Assembly: GCF_013184985.2 (NCBI RefSeq)
Contig: NZ_CP063418.1
Coordinates: 372,001 to 436,000 of the forward strand
Direction of reading: 5' to 3'
From: Actinomyces faecalis
GTDB taxonomy: Bacteria > Actinomycetota > Actinomycetes > Actinomycetales > Actinomycetaceae
Length of the DNA stretch: 64,000 bases
Under the pieces are notes generated by a model that saw only the letters and a program-made list of their open reading frames with translations, searched no databases and had not been told where the DNA came from. Below are positions 24,319 through 33,516 of this stretch, piece by piece; the first letter of the stretch is position 1, and every line of letters begins with the position of its first letter. A program made the position numbers and the translations under genes.

Positions 24319-24536
24319 TACAGCATGATCGTCGTTCGCGCTAGGTGTACGGGGGAGGAAAGTTGAGAGCGCGTACGGCCGTCGCTTCTGCGTCGTCGTG
24401 TCCGCCCGTCTCCACGGCCGCTTTCCCACCTCGTCTCGGCCGCTCCGGCACACGCGCTCCCGGTCGCGGGTGGCGGGAGGGACGGACGGGACGGAGGCCT
24501 GACGACCAGGGTCGTGCAAGGGGCAGGGACGGTCCC

Positions 24537-25835
24537 TCAGACCTTGCCGCCCAGGACCGTGGGGTCGGCCAGCACAGGCTCCAGGGCGACCAGGGCGGCC
24601 CCCAGGGAGGGTGCCCAGGGGCCCAGGGCGGAGGAGACCAGCTGGACCCCTGGCCGCTCGTCCAGGCGCCGGGAGTCCAGCGCGCTCGCGGTCGGTGCGA
24701 GCAGGACGTCGCCAAAGGCCGTCAGCCAGCCGGACAGGACGATGACCTGTGGGTTGAGGACGTCGACGAGGATCGCCAGTCCGCGTTCCAGGTCCTGCTG
24801 GACCTGGGCCAGGCGGGCGATCAAGCGGGTATCGCCGTCGTCAAAGCGTTGGCGCAGCACGACGATACGCTGCGCCCGGGACAGGGACTCATCGTGCACG
24901 GGGTCGTCGCCGGGGTAGACGGAGGTGATGGTGTCCAGCCCGATGAGCGTCTCCCAGCAGCCGCGGCGCCCGCAGCGGCAGACCTGGCCGCCAGGCTCCA
25001 CCGGCATGTGCCCCACCTCCCCGGTCGAGCCGTACCACCCGCGCAGGAGGTGCCCGTCGGCGATGATGCCGGCGCCGATCCCCTCGCCGCCGGACAGGCA
25101 GAGCAGGTGGAGGATGCCCTGGCTGGCGTAGGGACCGTAGGCCGCCAGGGCGGCGAGCTTCGCGTCGTTCTCCATGGTCAGCCCCGGCATCGCCACCTCA
25201 CTCGGCAGGTGGTGGGTCAGGTCCTGGCGTACCTGCTCCAGCAGGGGGACGTCGTGCCATCCCAGGGAGGAGGAGAAGCGCACCGTTCCCGTGGCGTAGT
25301 CCAGCGCGCCGGTCTGGGCGATGACGACCTCCAGCACGCTGGTGCCCTGGGCGTGCAGCCGCTCCAGCTGCGCGGCCACCAGGGCCGCCAGCTGGTCGGT
25401 GACGGAAGTGAAGGAGCGGAGGGGATCGGCGATGAGGTGAGACTCCTGCCCTGTCACCTGCCCCGACAGGTCCACCACCGTCAGCAGCAGCGAGTCGATG
25501 CCGATCTCCACCCCGATGCCGGCTACCGCCCGCCTGCTCACGCGCAGGGCGGTGCTGGGCCGTCCCACGCCTCCCGACAGGTCCGGGGCGTCCTCACTGA
25601 CCAGCCCGCGGGCGCACAGCTCGGCCACGAGGGTAGAGACCGTGGCCTTGGACAGCCCGGTCTCGCGCACGAGCTCGGTGCGTGAGCGCGGCGGCCCGTC
25701 ATGGAGGCGGCGCAGCAGGAGGGACATGTTGGACACACGCACGTCCGCGTGCGCCTTGGGGCCGGCACCTCCAGGTCCGGTGGGCAGCCCGGGCGTACGT
25801 GCTCCATTGACCGGGATCCATCCGACCGCTGACAC
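24537..25835 (-). CDS. ROK-family transcriptional regulator
   Basis: A 432-aa NagC-like regulator. A winged helix at about 38-95 reads SRTELVRETGLSKATVSTLV. The ROK sugar-binding domain follows, with GEVGHMPVEPGG and the zinc motif CRCGRRGCWET. GTG 25835 is preceded by AAGGAG at 8 nt; an internal ATG (25727) would remove 36 Pro/Gly-rich residues. It lies 259 bp upstream of lnpA on the same strand and so likely controls that operon, with GlcNAc/GalNAc or their phosphates as inducer. The 216 bp between its stop and the dyad near lnpA show nothing else recognised. The sugar-kinase ATP site is degenerate, as expected for regulators. Confidence 0.88.
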   Translation of the reverse strand: MSAVGWIPVNGARTPGLPTGPGGAGPKAHADVRVSNMSLLLRRLHDGPPRSRTELVRETGLSKATVSTLVAELCARGLVSEDAPDLSGGVGRPSTALRVSRRAVAGIGVEIGIDSLLLTVVDLSGQVTGQESHLIADPLRSFTSVTDQLAALVAAQLERLHAQGTSVLEVVIAQTGALDYATGTVRFSSSLGWHDVPLLEQVRQDLTHHLPSEVAMPGLTMENDAKLAALAAYGPYASQGILHLLCLSGGEGIGAGIIADGHLLRGWYGSTGEVGHMPVEPGGQVCRCGRRGCWETLIGLDTITSVYPGDDPVHDESLSRAQRIVVLRQRFDDGDTRLIARLAQVQQDLERGLAILVDVLNPQVIVLSGWLTAFGDVLLAPTASALDSRRLDERPGVQLVSSALGPWAPSLGAALVALEPVLADPTVLGGKV

Positions 25836-26002
25836 GGGACGGGCTCCTTCCTGCGGGTACGGCTACGGACCGGGAGCCCGCTGACTGTGCTGAGGCACCG
25901 GTGCCTGCCAGTGAGCCTCGGCTCGACGACGTGGACACCCTAGCCTGTGCCGGGGGCCAGATGAGCCATACTGGGGGCACACACGGTGCCCGGCACGTGC
26001 TG

Positions 26003-26032
26003 CCGGGGCGCCAGCAGCTGGCGGCGCCCCGG
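26003..26032. other. GC-rich inverted repeat between the ROK and OTC genes
   Basis: Arms CCGGGGCGCC (26003-26012) and GGCGCCCCGG (26023-26032), perfect 10 bp, about 34 bp before the carbamoyltransferase start. It could be an mRNA hairpin or a binding site; no known operator was recognised in it. Confidence 0.35.
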
Positions 26033-26065
26033 GGCGCCGCTGACCCGTGACTGAGAGGGCCGTCC

Positions 26066-27118
26066 GTGACCATGAACCCCGCAAGCCCCGTCCTCCTCCT
26101 CCCGGAGCCGGCCCCTGAGGTCCTGGCTGGCCTCCGGGGCAGGTCCTTCCTACGTGAGCGTGACTTCACCCCGCAGGAGTGGATGGCCTTCATCGAGCTG
26201 GCGTCCCGTCTCAAGGCGGACAAGAAGGCCGGGCGTGAGACTCAGCACCTGCGCGGGCGCAACATCGCCCTCATCTTCGAGAAGACCTCCACCCGCACCC
26301 GCTGCTCCTTCGAGGTGGCTGCGGCCGACCAGGGTGCCTCAACCACCTACCTCGACCCCTCTGGCTCCCAGATGGGCCACAAGGAGTCCGTGGCGGACAC
26401 CGCCCGGGTGCTGGGGCGCATGTTTGACGGCATCGAGTACCGCGGTGACGAGCAGTCCAAGGTGGTCCAGCTGGCCGAGCTGTCCGGTGTGCCGGTGTGG
26501 AACGGGCTGACGGACGACTGGCACCCCACCCAGATGCTGTGCGACTCCCTGACCATGATCGAGCACGCGGGCAAGCCGTCCGGGGAGATCTCCTACGCCT
26601 ACGTCGGTGACGCCCGCTTCAACATGGGCCGCTCCCTGCTGGTCAACGGTGCGATGATCGGGGCGGACGTGCGCGTCGTGGCTCCCCGGGCCCTGTGGCC
26701 GGACGAGGAGTGCGTCTCCCAGGCGCGCGCGGTGGCTGAGCGCACCGGTGCCCGGATGACGCTGACCGAGTCAGTGGCCGAGGGGGTGGCCGGGGTCGAC
26801 TTCGTCCACACCGACATCTGGGTGTCCATGGGTGAGCCCAAGGAGGTGTGGGACGAGCGCGTCGCCGTGCTGCGCCCCTACCAGGTCAACGCCGCCCTCA
26901 TGGAGGCTGCCGGTCCCCAGGCTCGCTTCATGCACTGCCTGCCCGCCTACCACAACCGCCAGACAGCTATCGGTGAGGAGATCTACCAGGCCACGGGCAT
27001 GGACGGGCTGGAGGTGACCGAGGAGGTCTTCGAGTCCGACAGGTCGATCGTCTTTGACCAGGCGGAGAACCGGATGCACACCATCAAGGCCGTCATGGTG
27101 GCCACCCTGGGGGACTGA
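26066..27118 (+). CDS. argF: Ornithine carbamoyltransferase
   Basis: A 350-aa carbamoyltransferase: ornithine + carbamoyl phosphate to citrulline, or the reverse in the ADI pathway. The carbamoyl phosphate loop is [12 protein letters not shown] (STRTR at 75-79), followed by [12 protein letters not shown], the DDWHPTQML signature, [12 protein letters not shown] (SMG loop), and the ornithine/catalytic [13 protein letters not shown] 26066 has GAGAGGG 6 nt upstream; ATG 26072 is nearly as likely. Whether it is biosynthetic (argF) or catabolic (arcB) cannot be settled. It lies alone, between a sugar regulator and menC, 12 kb from arginine deiminase, but the two could serve one catabolic route. The length fits the family, slightly longer at the N-terminus. 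Confidence 0.92.
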   Translation: MTMNPASPVLLLPEPAPEVLAGLRGRSFLRERDFTPQEWMAFIELASRLKADKKAGRETQHLRGRNIALIFEKTSTRTRCSFEVAAADQGASTTYLDPSGSQMGHKESVADTARVLGRMFDGIEYRGDEQSKVVQLAELSGVPVWNGLTDDWHPTQMLCDSLTMIEHAGKPSGEISYAYVGDARFNMGRSLLVNGAMIGADVRVVAPRALWPDEECVSQARAVAERTGARMTLTESVAEGVAGVDFVHTDIWVSMGEPKEVWDERVAVLRPYQVNAALMEAAGPQARFMHCLPAYHNRQTAIGEEIYQATGMDGLEVTEEVFESDRSIVFDQAENRMHTIKAVMVATLGD

Positions 27119-27166
27119 GCCGGCGGTCCCGCCCCCTTCTCCCGGCGTCGTCATGGGGCCTACGAC

Positions 27167-27172
27167 TATCCT
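27167..27172 (+). promoter_or_regulatory. -10 element for leaderless menC
   Basis: TATCCT, then 7 nt, then ATG 27180. No Shine-Dalgarno. It would drive menC-menD. Confidence 0.48.
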
Positions 27173-27179
27173 GGCGGCC

Positions 27180-28295
27180 ATGACGAGTCAGACCTTCCTC
27201 AGTGCTGACGAGCCTGTCCGTGCTGCCGGCGAGCTCGACCTGGACCAGCTGCGCCGTGCCGACCCCACGGGCCTGCTCGCGGAGGTGGACCGCGTCGTGG
27301 TGTGGGACCTGCCGATGCGCACGTCCTTCAGGGGTATCGTGCGCCGCGACGGCGTCGCCCTGCACGGGCCCGCTGGCTGGGGGGAGGTCGCGCCCTTCTG
27401 GAGCTACGACGCCGCCGCCAGCGCCCCGTGGCTGGCCAGCGCCCTGGAGCAGGCCGTCCAAGGCGTCTCGGACCTGCCGACCCACCGCACCACGGTCCCG
27501 GTCAACGTCACCGTCCCGCTGCTGCCCGCCGAGCAGGCCTACACCCTGGTCTCCTCCTCTGCGGCCACGACCGCCAAGGTCAAGGTCTCGGGTACCTCTG
27601 ACGACGTGGCTGGTGACCTGGAGCGCCTGGCCGCGGTACGTGCCGCGCTGGGGCCCGAGGGCGCCGTCCGCGTGGACGTCAACGCCGCCTGGGACCTGGA
27701 GACCGCCCGTGCGACGCTGCCGGTGATGAACAAGGCCGCTGGAGGCCTGCAGTACGCCGAGCAGCCCTGTGCTGACGTGGAGGACCTGGCCAGGCTGCGC
27801 AGGGCCGTCAGCGTCCCGATCGCCGCGGACGAGTCCGTGCGTCTGTCTGCCGACCCGCTGGCGGTGGCCAGGCAGGAGGCCGCTGACGTCGTCGTGCTCA
27901 AGGTGGCCCCGCTGGGCGGGGTGCGCCGGGCCCTGGCGCTGGCGCAGCGCCTGGGGCTGCCCGCCGTCGTCTCCTCAGCCCTGGACACCTCGATCGGTAT
28001 CGCGGCAGGCCTCAGGCTGGCCGCGGCCCTGCCCGGCCTGGCAGGAGCCTGCGGACTGGGCACCGTGAGCCTGTTCGAGGCTGACCTCGCCGTCCCCTCG
28101 CTGGTACCGCGCGGCGGTGAGCTGGAGGTGCGTCCCGCTCACGTCTCCCAGACCATGCTCACGGCCCAGACGGCTGACCACGAGCTCGCCGCGAGGTGGC
28201 AGACCCGGCTGGTCCACATGCTCGGGGCGCTCGCGGCGCGCCGGGAGCAGGAGGCCAGCGAGCCCGGTGCGGCCGTGGCGGGACTGACCCTGTGA
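27180..28295 (+). CDS. menC: o-Succinylbenzoate synthase (MenC)
   Basis: A 371-aa enolase-superfamily dehydratase converting SHCHC to o-succinylbenzoate. Seen: the N-terminal capping region with LPMRTSFRGIVRR, the catalytic Lys pair in TTAKVKVSG, the metal ligands in VRVDVNAAWDL, AEQPC and AADESVRL, and the second catalytic Lys in VVLKVAPLGG. ATG 27180 is leaderless-type. The stop overlaps the GTG start of menD (GTGA), so MenC and MenD, adjacent steps except for MenH, are made together. The last 40 residues are Ala/Arg/Glu-rich and exceed the usual family end. Confidence 0.92.
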   Translation: MTSQTFLSADEPVRAAGELDLDQLRRADPTGLLAEVDRVVVWDLPMRTSFRGIVRRDGVALHGPAGWGEVAPFWSYDAAASAPWLASALEQAVQGVSDLPTHRTTVPVNVTVPLLPAEQAYTLVSSSAATTAKVKVSGTSDDVAGDLERLAAVRAALGPEGAVRVDVNAAWDLETARATLPVMNKAAGGLQYAEQPCADVEDLARLRRAVSVPIAADESVRLSADPLAVARQEAADVVVLKVAPLGGVRRALALAQRLGLPAVVSSALDTSIGIAAGLRLAAALPGLAGACGLGTVSLFEADLAVPSLVPRGGELEVRPAHVSQTMLTAQTADHELAARWQTRLVHMLGALAARREQEASEPGAAVAGLTL

Positions 28296-30130
28296 GCACG
28301 ACGCAGCCACCTCGGGCAGCGGGCGAGGACGGGACGGGAACGACGCTGCCGCCCTCGCTCCACGCCGCGCTCCAGGTGGTGCTCAGCCTGGTCCGGCTGG
28401 GAGTGCGCGACGTCGTCCTGGCTCCGGGCTCGCGCAGCGCCCCCTTCGTCCCGGTCCTGGCAGCCGCCGAGGAGGCGGGGCTGGTACGTGTGCGCGTCGT
28501 CGTCGACGAGCGCAGCGCGGGCTTTGTGGCGCTGGGTATCGCCCGCGCGGCCCTGGTGGACGACTGGCGCCGCCCGGCCGCCGTCATCACGACCTCGGGC
28601 ACGGCCGTGGCCAACCTGCACCCGGCCGTGGCCGAGGCTGACGCTGCCGGTGTCCCCCTGCTCGTCATCTCGGCCGACCGCCCGCACGAGCTGGTCGGTA
28701 CGGGCGCGAACCAGACCACCGAGCAGACCGGTGTCTTTGGCCGTGCGGTGCGTGCCGTCGTCGACCTGCCGGCCGACCTCAGCGCGGACCTGGGGCCGGA
28801 CCGCGCGGCGGCGGCGACCGGTGGGCAGGTGCGCCGCGCCGTCGAGGCGGCGCGAGGGTGGCTCACCAACGACCCAGGCCCTGCCCAGGTCAACATCCGC
28901 TTCCGCCCTCCGCTGTCCCTGCCCGCTGACGACGACGGCGAGGCTGCCGCCTTCCTGCAGGAGGCCCTTGCTGCGGCGGCGGGACAGGGCGCCGGCCGCT
29001 GGGGCGGGACGAGCACGGACCACCCCCTGCAGGCCGGCGGCTACCAGCCTCGTCCGGCGCGAAGGTCGCACGGAGGTGGAGGACCTACGGAGCGCGGCAT
29101 CGTGGTGGCGGGTGACAGCGTCGACGGCGTAGGCCCGGCCGCGCGTGAGCTCGCCGAGCACCTGGGATGGCCCCTCCTGGCGGAGCCGACCTCCGGGGCA
29201 CGCGGGGGAGCGATGGCCCTGACGCGCTACGCCGAGCTGCTGGCGAGCGAGGAAGGGATCCGGCTCGCGGCCCAGGCCGAGCACGTCGTCGTCCTGGGGC
29301 ACCCCAGCCTCAGCCGCCCGGTCAGCGCCCTGCTGGCCCGGCAGGACGTGCCTGTCGACGTCGTCACCTCCACGGCGCGCTGGACGGACGTGGCTGGTAG
29401 CGCCGCGTGGGTCAGCCCCACCCAGGCCGGTACCGGTCCCCTGTGCACCGGGGGAGCGCAAGGTCTGGCCCGTGGGCTGGGGCTGCGTCCTGCCACGAGG
29501 AGGTGGGCTGAGCAGTGGCGCCAGGCGGTAGCGGACCTGCCAGCGCTGGAGCCCGAGGACGGGCTGGGCGCGGGCTCGGTCGCGCTGGCTGTGTGGGAGT
29601 CCTGCCTGCCGCGGACGGGTGCGGGGGCCGGCGGTGGGCAGACGGTGCCCCGCCTCGTCGTGGGCTCGTCGATGTCGATCCGTCTGCTGGACCGCCTGGC
29701 ACCTCCTGCTACCGGACGCGCGCCGCGGGCTGTCGCCAACCGTGGGCTGGCAGGGATCGACGGCACGTTGGCGACGGCCACCGGCGTGTGGCACGCCTGG
29801 CGTGAGCCGGTGCGCGCGCTGGTGGGGGACCTGACCTTCCTGCACGACGCCATGAGCCTGGGGAGAGGGCTGCACGAGGAGGAGCCTGACCTGCAGGTGG
29901 TGGTCGTGGACACCCGGGGCGGGGCGATCTTCTCCACGCTGGAGTACCCGGCGGTGACGCCGCCTGAGCAGATGGACCGCTTCTTCTCCACCCCTCAGGC
30001 TGAGCAGGTTCCCGGGCTCGCGCGTGCCCTGGGGGCGCGGGTCGAGGAGGTCGGCACCGTGGTGCGGCTGCAGGAGGTCCTGAGACAGCCTGTGCAGGGT
30101 GTGAGCGTGGTGCACGTCCGCACGGCCTGA
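28292..30130 (+). CDS. menD: SEPHCHC synthase (MenD)
   Basis: A 612-aa thiamine diphosphate enzyme joining isochorismate and 2-oxoglutarate, the first committed menaquinone step. The N-terminal Pyr domain has LAPGSRSAPFV and the catalytic Glu in VVVDERSAGFVALG. TTSGTAVANLHPAV and ISADRPHELVGTGANQTTEQ follow. The C-terminal PP domain has ANRGLAGIDGT and GDLTFLHDAMSL, then VVVDTRGGAIFSTLE. GTG 28292 overlaps the menC stop. The middle domain contains a Gly/Arg-rich stretch around residues 235-270 that looks like a loop insertion. It lacks its own promoter and depends on menC. Confidence 0.94.
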   Translation: MSTTQPPRAAGEDGTGTTLPPSLHAALQVVLSLVRLGVRDVVLAPGSRSAPFVPVLAAAEEAGLVRVRVVVDERSAGFVALGIARAALVDDWRRPAAVITTSGTAVANLHPAVAEADAAGVPLLVISADRPHELVGTGANQTTEQTGVFGRAVRAVVDLPADLSADLGPDRAAAATGGQVRRAVEAARGWLTNDPGPAQVNIRFRPPLSLPADDDGEAAAFLQEALAAAAGQGAGRWGGTSTDHPLQAGGYQPRPARRSHGGGGPTERGIVVAGDSVDGVGPAARELAEHLGWPLLAEPTSGARGGAMALTRYAELLASEEGIRLAAQAEHVVVLGHPSLSRPVSALLARQDVPVDVVTSTARWTDVAGSAAWVSPTQAGTGPLCTGGAQGLARGLGLRPATRRWAEQWRQAVADLPALEPEDGLGAGSVALAVWESCLPRTGAGAGGGQTVPRLVVGSSMSIRLLDRLAPPATGRAPRAVANRGLAGIDGTLATATGVWHAWREPVRALVGDLTFLHDAMSLGRGLHEEEPDLQVVVVDTRGGAIFSTLEYPAVTPPEQMDRFFSTPQAEQVPGLARALGARVEEVGTVVRLQEVLRQPVQGVSVVHVRTA

Positions 30131-30150
30131 CCGTCGTGTTCACAGAAAAC

Positions 30151-30181
30151 TTCCAGAAGAGCATCGGACACATTCCAGAAG
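30151..30181 (+). promoter_or_regulatory. Direct repeats upstream of the HtrA gene
   Basis: TTCCAGAAG occurs at 30151-30159 and again at 30173-30181, exactly 22 bp apart (two helical turns), about 55 bp before the HtrA start. This spacing suits a response-regulator dimer pair. No named regulator's consensus was recognised. Confidence 0.45.
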
Positions 30182-30234
30182 GCGGGTGTTGGCTGAAGTC
30201 GTTTGCTGGAAGGGCCTAGGCCTAAGGAGGACAC

Positions 30235-32007
30235 ATGAGCACGAACGACGTCACCGGTGCGGGCCAGGCTCGGCCTGAGGACTCTCACTCCGGGGGCGTG
30301 CAGCCCTCCGACTCCTCTCCCTCTCCGCAGCCGACCCCGGCCCCTGGTGCTGTGAGCGCCTCGGAGCCGCCGGTGCCGGGTCCTGCTGCCACGGCCGGTA
30401 CCCAGCAGCCTCAGGGGGTGGGCCCCTACACCTCGGTGCCCTCCGCTCCGGCGGGCTACTCCTTCACGCGCCAGACCTCCGGCGCGAGCCCGTGGGGAGG
30501 CGGCGTGGCGGAAGGAGCCTCCGGGTCCTGGCAGGCGGCGACCGGAGCCCCGCAGTACACCTACCCCAGCGTCGGCACGCCCGAGCCCGCCCCTGTCCAG
30601 GCCGGCGCGGCGGCGGGTACGGCGGCTACCGCGACCTTCCAGACCGGATCCCTGGCCTCGGCGGGATCGGCACCGGCCGGCGAGGGCTACGGCGCCAGCC
30701 CGGTGCCGGCAGCCGGCTACGCCCAGACGACGGCCGACAGCGTCTACGCCACGGCCGCCTACGGCGGTGGCGCCGGTGGCGGGCAGGACGTGCCCGGTTA
30801 CGGCGGGCCGGCAGGCGAGGACCGCTCGCGCCGCCGGGGGCCGGGCTGGCCAGGCGTCATCGCCGCGACCCTGGCTGCTGCGCTCCTCGCCTCGGGCGGC
30901 ACCGCAGCGATGATGCACGCGTGGGACGGCCCGTCGGGCTCACGCACGGCCTCGGCTCCGACGTCGGTGGCGACAGGGGCGACGACGAAGACGGTCTCCT
31001 CCAACGGCACGGCCCCGGACTGGGAGGCGGTGACCAACGCGGTAGCGAACTCGGTGGTCTCGATCACCGTCAAGACCTCTGCGGGTACGGCGGTGGGCTC
31101 CGGCGTCGTCTACGACTCCTCCGGCCACGTGCTGACCAACAACCATGTGGTGGCCGGCGCCTCGCAGATCCAGGTGACCCTGGCTGACGGCCGGATCTAC
31201 GCCGCCGAGCTGGCGGGCACGGACCCTGCCACCGACCTCGCCGTCATCACGCTCTCCGGGGCCCCCAGCGACCTGACCGTCGCCCAGTTCAGCGACTCCG
31301 ACCAGGTCGTCACCGGCCAGGACGTCATGGTGATCGGTAACCCGCTGGGCCTGTCCTCGACCGCGACCACCGGCATCGTCTCCGCCGTCAACCGTCCGGT
31401 GGTCACGACCCAGGAGGAGACTGACGACTCCACCCAGTCCGAGGGCTCTACGGGGCTGCCTGAGGGCCTGGAGCAGCTTCTCCGCCCCCAGACCCGGGTC
31501 ACCTCCCAGACCTATACCAACGCCATCCAGGTCGACGCGGCCGTCAACCCGGGCAACTCTGGTGGACCGCTCTTCGACGAGACCGGCAAGGTGATCGGGA
31601 TCACCAGCTCGATCGCCCAGGTCAGTGAGACCTCCGGCTCGATCGGCCTCGGCTTCGCCATTCCCGGAAACCTGGCGACCAAGGTGGCCAACCAGATCAT
31701 TGAGTCAGGTAAGGCCACTCACGCCTACCTCGGGGTCTCCATCGGCGACGGCGCCGCTCGGGCCGGTGACGTCACGCGTGCGGGTGCGCAGGTCGGCTCG
31801 GTCGAGTCCGGCTCCCCGGCGGACAAGGCGGGGCTGAAGCAGGGGGACGTCATCACGGCGATCGACGGCAAGGCCACGAGCCAGGCCGCGGCCCTGACCG
31901 GCTTCGTACGCCAGTACTCGGCTGGTGACACCGTCACCCTGACCATCGTGCGCTCCGGGCAGGAGCAGCAGGTCGAGGCCACCCTGGCCGAGCGTGAGGA
32001 CTCCTGA
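30235..32007 (+). CDS. HtrA/DegP-like S1C serine protease with PDZ domain
   Basis: A 590-aa membrane-anchored trypsin-like protease for extracytoplasmic protein quality control. Residues 1-200 form a Pro/Gly/Ala/Tyr-rich cytoplasmic arm, and a single helix at about 207-228 (GVIAATLAAALLASGG) crosses the membrane. The protease domain (about 260-480) carries the triad His304 (LTNNHVV), Asp334 (ATDLAVI) and Ser442 (NPGNSGGPL). A PDZ domain spans about 490-585. ATG 30235 has AAGGAGG at good spacing. A long disordered cytoplasmic arm is typical of actinobacterial PepD/HtrA proteins. The repeats upstream suggest two-component control, as with mycobacterial PepD, but no regulator lies nearby. Confidence 0.92.
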   Translation: MSTNDVTGAGQARPEDSHSGGVQPSDSSPSPQPTPAPGAVSASEPPVPGPAATAGTQQPQGVGPYTSVPSAPAGYSFTRQTSGASPWGGGVAEGASGSWQAATGAPQYTYPSVGTPEPAPVQAGAAAGTAATATFQTGSLASAGSAPAGEGYGASPVPAAGYAQTTADSVYATAAYGGGAGGGQDVPGYGGPAGEDRSRRRGPGWPGVIAATLAAALLASGGTAAMMHAWDGPSGSRTASAPTSVATGATTKTVSSNGTAPDWEAVTNAVANSVVSITVKTSAGTAVGSGVVYDSSGHVLTNNHVVAGASQIQVTLADGRIYAAELAGTDPATDLAVITLSGAPSDLTVAQFSDSDQVVTGQDVMVIGNPLGLSSTATTGIVSAVNRPVVTTQEETDDSTQSEGSTGLPEGLEQLLRPQTRVTSQTYTNAIQVDAAVNPGNSGGPLFDETGKVIGITSSIAQVSETSGSIGLGFAIPGNLATKVANQIIESGKATHAYLGVSIGDGAARAGDVTRAGAQVGSVESGSPADKAGLKQGDVITAIDGKATSQAAALTGFVRQYSAGDTVTLTIVRSGQEQQVEATLAEREDS

Positions 32008-32025
32008 CCCGCTCGCACCCGGTTT

Positions 32026-32063
32026 CGGCAGTGCCCCGCCGCGAGGACGGCGGGGCACTGCCG
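32026..32063. terminator. Bidirectional hairpin between convergent htrA-like and menF genes
   Basis: Arms 32026-32041 and 32048-32063, perfect 16 bp with a 6-nt loop. A further GCTCGCAC/GTGCGAGC pairing lies outside a bulge. It ends next to the menF stop at 32070, so it would serve both genes. No T-tract. Confidence 0.7.
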
Positions 32064-32069
32064 TGCGAG

Positions 32070-33512
32070 CTAGCGGGAGGTGGCTGGCGCGTCCAGGGCC
32101 CGGAGCATCGGACGCATCTTGGCCTCGGTCTCGGCCAGCTCGTCCAAGGGGTCGGAGTCGGGCATGATGCCCCCGCCTCCGAACACCCGTACGGGGTCCT
32201 CGGGGCCGGCCGCGGCGGCACTCATCTGGCCTGAGCGCAGCGCGATGCACCACTCGCCCTCGCCGTGCCAGTCGACCCAGCCCACCGGTCCGGCGTAGCG
32301 GCCGCGGTCCATCGGCTCCTCGGTCTCGATGACGTCGACCGCCTGAGGGGTCGGGGTGCCGCCGACCGCTGCCGTGGGGTGCAGCGCGCCCACGAGCGAG
32401 AGCGCGCCGGTGTCCCCGGCGACCACCCCGGTGATGTCGGAGGCCAGGTGCAGGACGTTGGGCAGCGTCAGGACGTGACGCGGTGGGGCCTGGACCACGG
32501 AGCACAACGGCTCCAGCGCCTGGAGCGCGGAGCTGCGAGCCAGCGCGTGCTCACGGTTGTTCTTGTCCGAGCCCTCCAGCCACGCCGCCAGGCGGGCGGC
32601 CTCACGCTCACGCTCGCCCGGCGCGCCGGCACGGCGCCGTGCCGTGCCGGCTAGCACCCGGGAGGCCAGACGTCGTCCGGACAGACGGACCAGCAGCTCG
32701 GGGCTGGCCCCCACCATGCCGTCGACCGCGAAGGTCCAGCACGAGGGGTAGGACCGGGCCAGCCGTGCCAGCAGCTCGGGGGCTCCCAGCGTCTGGCGGG
32801 GGCGGACGAGCAGGTCACGGGCGATGACGACCTTGTCCACCTCGCCTGCGCGCATTCGCTCCTGCACCCGTGACAGGCAGCCGAGGTAGGTGCTGCGGTC
32901 GTGGCTGCCGGGGCTGACGACGGCGCTGCCCGGCTGAGCAGCCGTGGTCTCCTGACCGGCTGCTGCGGCGTGCAGCTCCTCGATCACCTCGGCCGGCCGG
33001 GGATGAGCATCTCCCTCGGCCACGGCGGTCGTCAGCCAGGCCCCGTCGTCGTCGACGCCGATGAGGACGCGGGGGACGAGGAGGACAGAGTCCTGCCGGG
33101 AGCTGGCGGCGAAGGTGATCGTCCCCAGGGCCACTGGCCCGGTGCCGGGACGTACCAGGGGGTCGGACCACCACGAGGCGTAGACGACCTGCCGCCAGGC
33201 CGCGCGCAGGGCCTCGATGCGCTCGGTCCCGCGGGCGTGAAGCTCCAGCGCGCGTCCCAGCCCCACCATCCCCCGGCCGTAGCGGACCCAGGAGGTGACC
33301 TGCGTCTGGCCGGCGGCCAGACGCAGCAGCGCGTCAGGGGCGGCGGGGGACGAGGTGGCCGCTGCCTCGCTGCTCCCCTCCGTCACCGCGGTAGCGACGA
33401 GGCCCAGGCGGTCGGCCTGGTCTGTGGTCAGGGCCGTGGTGCGCACGCTCAGGCGCGGGGTGACGGCACGGCCGTCGAGGAGCGCGGCGGCGTCCAGACG
33501 GATCGGGGGCAC
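32070..33512 (-). CDS. menF: Isochorismate synthase (MenF)
   Basis: A 480-aa chorismate-binding (MST-family) enzyme making isochorismate. Conserved C-terminal half: VDKVVIARDLLV, SCWTFAVDGMVGASPELLVRLSG, AGTARRRAG, SDKNNREHALA, LHPTAAVGGTP, the metal-binding ETEEPMDRGRYAGPVGWVD, and VFGGGGIMPDSDPLDELAETEAK. The N-terminal third is variable and Ala-rich. It lies 4 bp after the menG stop on the same strand, forming a menG-menF unit read away from the nuo operon. The product feeds MenD at 28.3 kb. Relatives making salicylate or enterobactin precursors exist, but the men neighbours make MenF the best call. Confidence 0.93.
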   Translation of the reverse strand: MPPIRLDAAALLDGRAVTPRLSVRTTALTTDQADRLGLVATAVTEGSSEAAATSSPAAPDALLRLAAGQTQVTSWVRYGRGMVGLGRALELHARGTERIEALRAAWRQVVYASWWSDPLVRPGTGPVALGTITFAASSRQDSVLLVPRVLIGVDDDGAWLTTAVAEGDAHPRPAEVIEELHAAAAGQETTAAQPGSAVVSPGSHDRSTYLGCLSRVQERMRAGEVDKVVIARDLLVRPRQTLGAPELLARLARSYPSCWTFAVDGMVGASPELLVRLSGRRLASRVLAGTARRRAGAPGEREREAARLAAWLEGSDKNNREHALARSSALQALEPLCSVVQAPPRHVLTLPNVLHLASDITGVVAGDTGALSLVGALHPTAAVGGTPTPQAVDVIETEEPMDRGRYAGPVGWVDWHGEGEWCIALRSGQMSAAAAGPEDPVRVFGGGGIMPDSDPLDELAETEAKMRPMLRALDAPATSR

Positions 33513-33516
33513 GGGC

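Noticed and set aside
28139..30115. 658-codon open frame on the minus strand opposite menC-menD
   Set aside because: Antisense of two well-supported enzymes; His/Arg/Gly-rich translation with no domain.
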